Positions 57,201-64,000 of a stretch of 64,000 nucleotides of DNA are shown here, piece after piece (the first letter of the stretch is position 1; every line of letters starts with the position of its first letter). The translations under genes were made by a program, and so were the position numbers. Below the pieces are notes generated by a model. That model ran no database searches, was not told the DNA's origin, and saw only the letters and a list, made by a program, of their open reading frames with translations. Source of the stretch: Shewanella algicola (GTDB lineage: Bacteria > Pseudomonadota > Gammaproteobacteria > Enterobacterales > Shewanellaceae); assembly GCF_014648035.1 (NCBI RefSeq), contig NZ_BMQI01000012.1, positions 1 to 64,000 of the forward strand, given 5' to 3'.

Positions 57201-57725
57201 CTATAACTGCGGTGCTACTGTCTTTTGCAACCACTCAACAAATAGCCGTGTTTCATATTGAAAAGGTCTGTCACGCATACGACTTGAGTGATGCATAAAG
57301 CTCATATCAGTGATTTTTTCATCACCCGCAATTACGACCTTATCGCCCTCTTTAACACTGTAGCTAAAGGTTGCTCTTGGCGGATAAAGGTCTTTAACGA
57401 TACGCAAATCCCCCGGTGTTGCCCCAAATGTAGGACGCATATCACCGGCTAAATCGATATCGGTCACTTGCATATGCAAGGTTTGCCCCGGCTTTAGGGT
57501 CTTTTCAGCTTGTTTATTGATGTTTTTGGTTAAGGTTTCAAATAAACGATTCTCGAAACGAGACTGTAGCTCTGCCGAGGTTTTAATGTCACGAAACTCT
57601 TTTGGATTTTGCCATTCAATCTTAACTACACCCACTTCAGTTTGCGGGTTAGGTTCAGGCACATCTTCTGCCAACGCCACCTGACAGGTTAATGCCGAAG
57701 CAAGCAATAAGTATTTTACGTTCAT
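57201..57725 (-). CDS. Exported DUF3016-like protein
   Basis: Protein of 174 residues with a signal peptide (MNVKYLLLASALTCQVALA). The body has VVKIEWQNPKEFRDIKTS, LHMQVTDIDLAGDMRP and MHHSSRMRDRPFQYETR, the segments of the DUF3016 family, a periplasmic family of unknown function. GGAGG lies six bases before the ATG at 57725; a reading from 57746 is rejected. Confidence 0.85.
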   Translation of the reverse strand: MNVKYLLLASALTCQVALAEDVPEPNPQTEVGVVKIEWQNPKEFRDIKTSAELQSRFENRLFETLTKNINKQAEKTLKPGQTLHMQVTDIDLAGDMRPTFGATPGDLRIVKDLYPPRATFSYSVKEGDKVVIAGDEKITDMSFMHHSSRMRDRPFQYETRLFVEWLQKTVAPQL

Positions 57726-57933
57726 AATAAACCTCCAAAGGCCCATCAGTCATACACCATTAACAGGCTACACTCTCTGCTAACGCTGTTAATCAATGAG
57801 ATTAGACAATATTGTGGGTGAGCTATCAGCAATCATTAATGCCTAATCCCCCACTTTTGCATCTTGATGTATTGACTTTAGCGCGACCAAGCTGAACCAC
57901 GGCTTAACAACTCAATACTAATAAACGCTGTTC

Positions 57934-58443
57934 TTAAAAAGGAAAGCGTGCACTCAGTAATGGATAGGTTTGGCGCATCAATTTTGGCTTAGTACTGAAC
58001 TTTTTACCCACGGGGGTATTTTGCCCAGACGGTACAAAGGGTAATTCATGACCGGTGCGATCTTCGTAAATTTGCCCGGCGATAAGATCATAATCTTCAA
58101 CAAAGGGATAAGCGTAGTCATCTACTAACGGCCAATGCGCCAACTCACCTAAACAGTCAGGGTTAGCCACCACTTTGTCGTACCATTGTTGGCCTAACGA
58201 CAATAAAAAACATCTAAACTCAGCAAAGCCATAATCCGAATCGCACCCAGTAATAATGTAGGCTGCGCCCCAAACCGACCACAAATAGCTACGACGTAAT
58301 TGTTGCCCCATCATTTTATCAAACGCTTTAAGTGACTCATCATCTAAAGGTTGTAATTTTTTGCGTAATTGCTGCGCCATGTCATCAGAAGATAAGCCTG
58401 GTTGTTCGCGTGTTACCAGTGCCCAAAAATCGGTTTCTGTCAT
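57934..58443 (-). CDS. DUF4240-like protein
   Basis: Cytosolic protein of 169 residues beginning MTETDFWALV, with the family-type core WSVWGAAYIITGCDSDYGFAEFRCFLL and KVVANPDCL. It matches proteins annotated DUF4240 of unknown function; many are encoded near toxin or effector genes, but nothing of that kind is nearby here. A TTG three bases earlier (58446) is not preferred. Confidence 0.78.
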   Translation of the reverse strand: MTETDFWALVTREQPGLSSDDMAQQLRKKLQPLDDESLKAFDKMMGQQLRRSYLWSVWGAAYIITGCDSDYGFAEFRCFLLSLGQQWYDKVVANPDCLGELAHWPLVDDYAYPFVEDYDLIAGQIYEDRTGHELPFVPSGQNTPVGKKFSTKPKLMRQTYPLLSARFPF

Positions 58444-58500
58444 CAAAATATACCCACCTAGCGTGTTTGTGCGATATTCTACCTGAAATTTTCTACCCAG

Positions 58501-58914
58501 ATGATCAATATGAACCAGATTGCACAGTCCACTATGCCATTACGAGTAAAAGCCTTGGTATGCTTGTACATGTTACTCACTCTTATCGCCTTGTGGCGCA
58601 TGACCACCTTTTACGCCTTTGACTTGCTCACGTTAGGCGTATTGCCGCTGTTATTTGGTATTCTTACCCGCGCAGCTTGGACCAAAGTAGTGCTTTTTGT
58701 TTATCTTGGTTTGCAAACTATTGGCCTCGCCGCCGTGAGCACTGCCGCTATTATTGCTTATCAAATTACACCTGATGACGTCAATTTAGTGTTCCAAGGT
58801 TACAACATTCCGTTAATTCCACTATGGTTAGTATTGGCCTCATTAATTGGCTTTCAATGGTGGGTGGGGCTGTCTAAGGTCATGACGCAATATTTAAGCT
58901 CAAGATCAGCTTAA
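58501..58914 (+). CDS. Small polytopic membrane protein
   Basis: Protein of 137 residues with about four hydrophobic helices (ALVCLYMLLTLIALW, LLTLGVLPLLFGIL, VVLFVYLGLQTIGLAAVSTAAIIAY, IPLWLVLASLIGF). No family is recognised. The start has no strong ribosome-binding site. It is followed by the broken double-receiver gene, 43 bp later. Confidence 0.6.
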   Translation: MINMNQIAQSTMPLRVKALVCLYMLLTLIALWRMTTFYAFDLLTLGVLPLLFGILTRAAWTKVVLFVYLGLQTIGLAAVSTAAIIAYQITPDDVNLVFQGYNIPLIPLWLVLASLIGFQWWVGLSKVMTQYLSSRSA

Positions 58915-58957
58915 GTAACCAAAATAACAATCAAAATGTCAAAACGGAAAACAATCT

Positions 58958-59744
58958 ATGTCAAGTTTGTCACTTAATGATCTGTCGATATTATTGCTAG
59001 AACCGTCTGATACACAAAGAAAAATCATTATGTCCCACTTGCAAAAAGAAGGAGTAAGCAGCATCCAAACTGCAACAAGTATCGATGAAGCAAAAGCGAT
59101 AATTTTACGCCATAAACCGGACTTGATAGCCAGCGCACTCCACTTTGCCGATGGCGAAGCGTTTGATTTATTGCAATATATCAATAGCACTCCAGCACTC
59201 AATGACATTCAATTTATGTTGGTATCAAGCGAATGCCGCCGTGAACAATTAGAGATTTATAGGCAATCTGGTGTCGTGGCTATTTTACCGAAACCCTTTA
59301 ATGCAGAGCATTTAGTCACCGCGCTTCATTCAACCATTGATTTGTTGAGTCACGACGAGCTCGATTTAAGCCATTTTGATGTGCACAATATTAGAGTACT
59401 GGTGGTAGACGACAGTCGCATGGCGCGTAACATCATTAAACGAACCATTGCGAATTTAGGCATGCAATTGATTACCGAAGCAGAAGACGGTGCCCAAGCC
59501 ATTAAACTGATGCAAGACACAATGTTTGATTTGGTACAACATGCCCTCTGTTGATGGTTTAGCGCTGACCCAATATATTCGCAACCAAAGCCAGCAATCA
59601 CACATACCTATCCTGATGGTGTCATCAGAAGCGAACGACACACACTTAAGTAATGTGTTTAGTGCTGGCGTCAATGCCCTTTGCGATAAGCCATTTGAGC
59701 CACAATTGGTCAAGAAAATCCTTTACCAATTGCTCGAAGAGTAA
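58958..59744 (+). pseudogene. Double-receiver protein broken by a small deletion
   Basis: The 5' frame (58958-59554) encodes a first receiver that is degenerate (LLLEPSDTQRK; the phosphoacceptor place reads IASALHF, so Asp is Ala) and most of a second, normal receiver (VLVVDDSRMARNIIK). At about 59534 the frame shifts: DLV is followed by QHALC and a stop. In another frame the protein continues as YNMPSVDGLALTQYIRNQ, ILMVSSE and CDKPFEPQLVKKIL to 59744. The phosphoacceptor Asp of the second receiver should lie exactly at the break and is missing. Either 8 or 11 bases seem to be deleted. A full-length protein cannot be made without frameshifting; a sequencing error is possible but unlikely given the lost bases. 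Confidence 0.8.
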
Positions 59745-59899
59745 ATACGCTTACTTTTACGGCATTATTTAGGCTTATTTTGGCCTAAAACCACTACAGA
59801 TACTGAATTTATAGGATAAAGTGCTTTTAAACCGCCATAGCTTGTGGCATGTTAATGATGTTTTAAAAAACACTTCTATGGAAAGCAGAGAATATCAAT

Positions 59900-60172
59900 A
59901 TGAACAAAAGTGAATTAATTGCAAAAATCGCTGAAAATGCTGAACTAACTAAAGCTGAAGCTGGCCGCGCACTAAAATCTTTCGAAGAAGCGGTAACTGA
60001 AGCCATGAAAAATGGTGATAAAATTTCTATCGTTGGTTTTGGTTCATTTGAAACCACTCAACGTGCAGCTCGTACTGGCCGTAACCCACAAACTGGCAAA
60101 GAAATTCAAATCGCAGCAGCGACAGTGCCTAAGTTTAAAGCCGGTAAAACATTAAAAGACAGCGTTAATTAA
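59900..60172 (+). CDS. HU-family nucleoid protein
   Basis: DNA-bending protein of 90 residues that compacts the nucleoid. It begins [22 protein letters not shown] and has the DNA-binding arm [20 protein letters not shown]. The N-terminus is closer to HU-beta of E. coli in some residues and to HU-alpha in others, so hupA versus hupB is not decided. It has its own terminator and is probably abundantly expressed. Confidence 0.95.
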   Translation: MNKSELIAKIAENAELTKAEAGRALKSFEEAVTEAMKNGDKISIVGFGSFETTQRAARTGRNPQTGKEIQIAAATVPKFKAGKTLKDSVN

Positions 60173-60194
60173 TTTTCGCTTATGTTCTTTGACG

Positions 60195-60219
60195 AAAACC
60201 TCCTTCTGGAGGTTTTTTT
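60195..60219 (+). terminator. Terminator of the HU gene
   Basis: Hairpin AAAACCTCC / GGAGG with TTTTTTT on the 3' side, 22 bp after the HU stop codon. Confidence 0.85.
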
Positions 60220-60497
60220 ATGCGTAAAATTTAACGAATACCAAAAACTATTTAAGTTTATGGCTTAATGTTTAGTCATAAGCACAGATCCATAATTGCA
60301 CAAAAAAAGTGCAGCAGTGCATCATTAAGCCGCAAGCAGTTTGCAACAAAATGTAGCATCCAACACTAAGCCGCTGATTAGTATGAAATAACAAAAGTGG
60401 CATGCGATTCGCTAATTTATCTTCAGACAAACCGACATTGAGTATGTTTAAACCATAAATAAATGACTCAGTGACAATAAAACATTAAGGGATGAAG
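60220..60497. other. Intergenic region before the TorF-like porin
   Basis: About 280 bp without a supported gene. It should hold the porin promoter, but no clear -35/-10 pair or operator was assigned. Confidence 0.5.
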
Positions 60498-61184
60498 ATG
60501 AAAAAATCACTATATCAAGCAATTGCATTATCAACAGGTTTACTATTGAGCGGCAGCGCCCTTGCTGAAGTCACTGGCAATATTGGCGCTTCGTCAAACT
60601 ACTTATGGCGCGGTACCACTCAAACCAGTAACGAAGCGGCAATTCAAGGTGGTCTTGACTACGCACACGATTCAGGTTTTTATGCAGGTACTTGGGCGTC
60701 TAATGTCGATTTTGGTGATGAAACAAGCTACGAGCTAGACTTCTATGGTGGTTACGGTGGTAACTTCACTGAAGATTTAACTTACGATGTAAGCTACCTT
60801 TACTACGCTTACCCAGATGCAGAAGCCAGCATTGATTTTGGTGAAATTGCAATTGTACTTGGTTGGAAATGGTTAGACGTAGGTTACTCTCAAGTGGTTA
60901 ATGCCGACTCAGATGTGTCTGGCGCATCTGACGAAAAAGATTGGAGTTACCTCCAAGCTAACGCAAGCTTCCCATTAACAGAAAAGCTTAGCCTTGCTTT
61001 ACACTACGGTTATTCACAAGGTGATGTAGTAGAAGATTTATTTGGTGACACTTACGCTGACTACAACGTCACATTAAGCGCAGAAACAGACATGGGTACC
61101 GTGTCGTTTATGGCTTCAGATACTGACTTACCAGACAGCGATGTTAAAATTGTACTAGGCTACTCTTACGGCTTTACGCTTTAA
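60498..61184 (+). CDS. TorF-like putative porin
   Basis: Outer-membrane beta-barrel of 228 residues with a signal peptide (SLYQAIALSTGLLLSGSALA). The mature part opens EVTGNIGASSNYLWRGTTQT, the signature start of the TorF family (PF09694-like), and continues with alternating aromatic strands to SYGFTL. The ligand is unknown. AAGGG stands six bases before the ATG at 60498; an ATG two codons earlier overlaps that site. Confidence 0.87.
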   Translation: MKKSLYQAIALSTGLLLSGSALAEVTGNIGASSNYLWRGTTQTSNEAAIQGGLDYAHDSGFYAGTWASNVDFGDETSYELDFYGGYGGNFTEDLTYDVSYLYYAYPDAEASIDFGEIAIVLGWKWLDVGYSQVVNADSDVSGASDEKDWSYLQANASFPLTEKLSLALHYGYSQGDVVEDLFGDTYADYNVTLSAETDMGTVSFMASDTDLPDSDVKIVLGYSYGFTL

Positions 61185-61207
61185 GGCTATCGCACTCTTT
61201 TTAGTAC

Positions 61208-61241
61208 AAAAAATGCCACAGCTTAACTCTGTGGCATTTTT
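61208..61241 (+). terminator. Terminator of the porin gene
   Basis: Hairpin AAAAAATGCCACAG / CTGTGGCATTTTT, 24 bp after the stop codon. Confidence 0.8.
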
Positions 61242-61444
61242 GTATCTGTAGGAAAATTAGATCCATAACACAATTTTTGTTTAACTCTGTAGCAAGAAAA
61301 ATATTTGCTGCTAAGCTCAAATTGAAAGGTAAAAATAGCTGTCCATATCAGACAAAAAATTTTACTTTTCTATTGGTATTTTTTTAGTTAGAAAGTGCTC
61401 ATTGAATTTGTTTTCGTTTTCCCATTCAACTTGAGGGTTTCGTT

Positions 61445-61621
61445 ATGGCTAATCTTACAGATCGAGTGCCAGATGATACAGAAATTGACGCGATGACAAC
61501 GCCTAGAGGTGCTAAGTCAGCGGAGTCATTACAGCATAAGCGTCAAATCAAACGCAGATTAGAGGATTTCCTCGAACAAGCGCAATTACGCAAAGCAATA
61601 GGTGATGACGACTTTTTCTAA
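61445..61621 (+). CDS. 58-residue protein, PA3496-like
   Basis: Small frame starting at the ATG at 61445 with GAGG eight bases upstream. It codes MANLTDRVPDDTEIDAM, then a basic helical part KRQIKRRLEDFLEQAQL and an acidic end GDDDFF. This resembles the small proteins annotated PA3496-family putative envelope integrity proteins, with a basic helix and acidic tail, but the match is by memory. It is followed at once by a strong terminator, which supports a real gene. Confidence 0.6.
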   Translation: MANLTDRVPDDTEIDAMTTPRGAKSAESLQHKRQIKRRLEDFLEQAQLRKAIGDDDFF

Positions 61622-61624
61622 TAC

Positions 61625-61654
61625 AAAGGGATAAACAATTGTTTATCCCTTTTT
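61625..61654 (+). terminator. Terminator of the 58-residue gene
   Basis: Hairpin AAAGGGATAAAC AATT GTTTATCCCTTTTT starting 3 bp after the stop codon. It may also serve the convergent gene at 61672. Confidence 0.85.
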
Positions 61655-61671
61655 AATTTATCTTAATACCG

Positions 61672-62649
61672 TTACAGGATATTTTTTTCTGCTTTTCCGC
61701 CGTGCTTGTTTGCCTGAGTTTGCGTTAATAGCAATTCAGCTTTTGCGCCAAGGTAAACATAAATGCCCAACCCTACCAACAATCCCACAACGGCAAGCAT
61801 CATTAATATGGCGGGCTCAATATATTGTTTTTCACCTAATGATGCCTTAAACATGGTCAGCAGCGCCTCAATCGAAATCGCAATCAAAATCGTCGAGATA
61901 AAACGAGTGATCGTCCTGCGAGTCGAGCGATGTCTAAAAATATCTTTATGCATTAGCACTTCTTCTTCCAAAATGGTCTTACCCAAGTCAAAAATAGCCA
62001 GCGCCAAGGTTAAAAAAATGATAATCCCAAAAGGCTGCAAAGGATCATGACGAGCAGATGCCTGACTAAAAAGATCATAAATATCCAAGGTCACCGTCCA
62101 CATCAGTACACTCACCAACACAAACAAACATAAAACAATGGCGGCATAGATGCCCTTAAAAAAAGGCGACATTTTGCGTCTTGTACTATCGCCCATCATA
62201 AATTCAATTAACCGAGTCAGGTTAACATCAATCACCACAATGCCGGTTTCCCCCTCCGATGACTTAAGAATTTGAGACGCCGACAAACACAAACCGCCAC
62301 CCGCATTAGACAAATATGGCCGCGTAATGTGTGCCGTATTCGCTTCAGAAAGCTGAGTAAAATACGGCCGTTGACTCCGATCGGCCTGCTTGCCGTTATT
62401 TAACAGCTTAACTTGTTGGTTAACGACACTGATATTGGGACTAACTTGAATACCTTGCTCATCGAGCAAATAAATAAGTTCAACAAACGGATAGCTTACC
62501 GCCATATCTTCAAATACTTTGGCTGATACCGGTTTATCAAATAAATTAACGTCACCCACACCCACTAAAATCGACTCCAATAGTTCGTGCACTAGGTTTT
62601 CATATTCATGATAGCGTTCTATCACGCTCAAATAGCTCATTGCTGCCAT
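61672..62649 (-). CDS. PDC/Cache-sensor membrane protein without known output
   Basis: Protein of 325 residues from the ATG at 62649 (AAGGA upstream). The N-terminal 150 residues look like a PDC/Cache ligand-binding domain (FVELIYLLDEQGIQVSPNI, RPYFTQLSEANTAHITRPYLS, GIVVIDVNLTRLIEFM), which would be periplasmic or perhaps cytosolic since no helix precedes it. Four or so membrane helices follow (AAIVLCLFVLVSVLMW, FGIIIFLTLALAIFDLG, ISTILIAISIEALLTMF, AILMMLAVVGLLVGLGIYVYLG). No GGDEF, EAL, kinase or chemotaxis domain is attached. The output is unknown. Confidence 0.75.
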   Translation of the reverse strand: MAAMSYLSVIERYHEYENLVHELLESILVGVGDVNLFDKPVSAKVFEDMAVSYPFVELIYLLDEQGIQVSPNISVVNQQVKLLNNGKQADRSQRPYFTQLSEANTAHITRPYLSNAGGGLCLSASQILKSSEGETGIVVIDVNLTRLIEFMMGDSTRRKMSPFFKGIYAAIVLCLFVLVSVLMWTVTLDIYDLFSQASARHDPLQPFGIIIFLTLALAIFDLGKTILEEEVLMHKDIFRHRSTRRTITRFISTILIAISIEALLTMFKASLGEKQYIEPAILMMLAVVGLLVGLGIYVYLGAKAELLLTQTQANKHGGKAEKNIL

Positions 62650-62874
62650 ATGCTTTCCTTTTAATCGACACGACAATTAAACAAAGCAGTTTTAGTGCCA
62701 AAATAATAAATATTTATTTTCAGTAACTTAACTTAAATTTATAGCCATTTTTACGCCCCAAATATCCAACTTGCACCAAACTGGGGCTAAGTGGCATGCG
62801 TTTATTTCATTGCTGTTTTGTGAGTAACCTCTGCTAATATAAGTAAAACATCATGGTTCAGGTTTTCTAAGACA

Positions 62875-64000
62875 ATGTCTGATTCTTTATTGCGTTATCA
62901 GCAAGATATTCGTCGTTTTTCTGATGAATTAATTCGCATCCAAGCACCGATTAAAATTTTAGATTCGATAAAATGGCCTAAGCAAATCGAAGATGATTTT
63001 CTAGCAAAACAAACTAAACAACTGCCTAATATCAGTAATGATTTTTATCAAACTATTCCTTTATCATTCAACGCTGCACAAACTCAAACCGACTTACAGG
63101 GGTTAAAAAGTGCCATTGAACGTGGTCTAGGTAAACGTGACAAGCTCGGTAAGATTTTATTAGCCAATATCGATCAGTATCGAATCGTGATCGACATGCT
63201 GCACAACCGTGGCAACCCTACTTTTGGCAAACTGAGCCAAGAGCTATACGGCAGTGCCAGCCATAAATTGCATGGCGATCGTCATACGCTTCGCCAGTTG
63301 GGCGATCGTTTAAGCCATATTTTTTCATTACCCGCAGCGCGTCATATGAGCCAACGCCACCCTAAAATTGTCAGCGCACCAGAAGCGGTAGAGATATTAA
63401 GCGAACGCTTGATTAAGTATTTTCATCACGATGAAATCCACGTTAAATTAAGCGACGGTATTGCCTCAGACGCTGCTGTAGGTGGCGATACCGTTAAACT
63501 CAACACCCGAGCCATGTTCAGTGAGTCTGATTTAAATGTCTATGAAGTCCACGAAGGTTGGGTGCATGTGGGCACAACGCTCAATGGTCGCGCTCAACCT
63601 CACGCCACATGGTTAAGTGTGGGCTCACCAAGGGTAACCGCATCGCAAGAAGGCTTAGCGGTATTAATGGAAATGCTCACGTTAAGCTCTAATCCAGGGC
63701 GTGCTCGTCGTATTAGCGATAGGGTTTCTGCGGTTGATATGGCCGAACAAGGTGCCGACTTTATTGAAGTCTATCGCTACTTTAGAAACCTTAATTTAAG
63801 TTCAAAAGACAGTTATCGAGTCACTCAACGTGTATTTCGTGGTGGCATGGTTGGCGGCGGCAGCTTTTTTACTAAAGATATCTCCTATGTGCGCGGTTAT
63901 GTTGAAAACATTAACTTTATCCGCAGTGCTATCAGCAGCGGCTTGCCTGAACTCATCCCTATGTTATTTTTAGGTAAATTGGCCATTGAAGACATTCCTG
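62875..64000 (+). CDS. QEGLA-motif protein (DUF1704), 3' end outside
   Basis: The first 375 residues of a larger protein that runs off the window. It carries the family signature SQEGLAVLMEML and a zinc-type site HEGWVHVGTTLNG with preceding EVHEGW. The family is annotated flavohemoglobin expression-modulating QEGLA-motif protein and resembles tyrosine-carboxypeptidase-type peptidases (HExxxH and E). The ATG at 62875 begins MSDSLLRYQQDIRRFSDELI. The upstream 225 bp hold the promoter. Confidence 0.9.
   Translation, partial: MSDSLLRYQQDIRRFSDELIRIQAPIKILDSIKWPKQIEDDFLAKQTKQLPNISNDFYQTIPLSFNAAQTQTDLQGLKSAIERGLGKRDKLGKILLANIDQYRIVIDMLHNRGNPTFGKLSQELYGSASHKLHGDRHTLRQLGDRLSHIFSLPAARHMSQRHPKIVSAPEAVEILSERLIKYFHHDEIHVKLSDGIASDAAVGGDTVKLNTRAMFSESDLNVYEVHEGWVHVGTTLNGRAQPHATWLSVGSPRVTASQEGLAVLMEMLTLSSNPGRARRISDRVSAVDMAEQGADFIEVYRYFRNLNLSSKDSYRVTQRVFRGGMVGGGSFFTKDISYVRGYVENINFIRSAISSGLPELIPMLFLGKLAIEDIP

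Overview
The window looks like chromosome of a Shewanella-type gammaproteobacterium (Alteromonadales). The evidence is the ubiD-fre pair, full-length UvrD, RapA, CmoM, RraB, UbiA and Udp that resemble their enterobacterial counterparts along most of their length, a moderately AT-rich base composition, and an unusually high density of PAS/GGDEF/receiver signalling proteins. This assignment comes from protein resemblance alone. No rRNA, tRNA, CRISPR array, prophage or plasmid replication gene was seen.

Layout. 1-480: probable end of an IS21-family element, a hairpin and uncertain sequence. 485-11234: a signalling block holding a hybrid histidine kinase broken by an internal deletion, a REC-PAS-PAS-GGDEF-EAL protein, a divergent CHASE-PAS-HPt protein without a kinase domain, and a lipoprotein solute-binding protein paired with a membrane HAMP-GGDEF cyclase. 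11.2-20.2 kb: a Trp/Gly/Asn/Tyr-rich exported protein, ubiD, fre, a MazG/PRA-PH-like protein, a membrane protein, an esterase-like hydrolase, ubiA and uvrD. 20.4-28.2 kb: a LysR regulator, an NfeD plus two SPFH-protein operon, a Tsx-like nucleoside channel facing udp, an ornithine decarboxylase and a small conserved gene. 28.3-39.2 kb: tpm, a Cys-rich protein, a Ser/Thr kinase-like protein, a large HExxH metalloprotease, a BarA-like hybrid kinase and a PIN-PhoH protein. 39.5-47.9 kb: rapA, a DUF3530-like protein, a crotonase, a REC-CheC plus PAS-GGDEF pair, rraB and plsC. 48.1-51.4 kb: a zinc-uptake operon made of a small His/Cys protein, a His-repeat outer-membrane protein, a binding protein and a permease, with no ATPase gene. 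51.6-64 kb: small proteins, an MscS channel, a MaoC-like hydratase, cmoM, a TraB/GumN protein, DUF3016 and DUF4240 proteins, a double-receiver gene broken exactly at its phosphoacceptor, an HU protein, a TorF-like porin, a 58-residue protein, a PDC-sensor membrane protein and the 5' part of a QEGLA-motif protein.

How the genes work together. Four proteins keep an intact GGDEF or GGEEF motif (three cyclase-type and one GGDEF-EAL dual protein), so cyclic-di-GMP control is a main theme. Two of them sit beside a likely dedicated input protein: the solute-binding lipoprotein (8898-9902) and the REC-CheC protein (44684-45679). Two other signalling genes carry deletions (485-2924 and 58958-59744), which points to turnover of signalling paralogues. 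The zinc operon forms one logical pathway from outer membrane to inner membrane. Tsx-like porin plus Udp forms a nucleoside uptake and breakdown pair, with operator-like palindromes near both promoters. The strongest candidates for a less-described system are the binding-protein/diguanylate-cyclase pair, the kinase-less CHASE-HPt protein beside the broken kinase, and the zinc operon.
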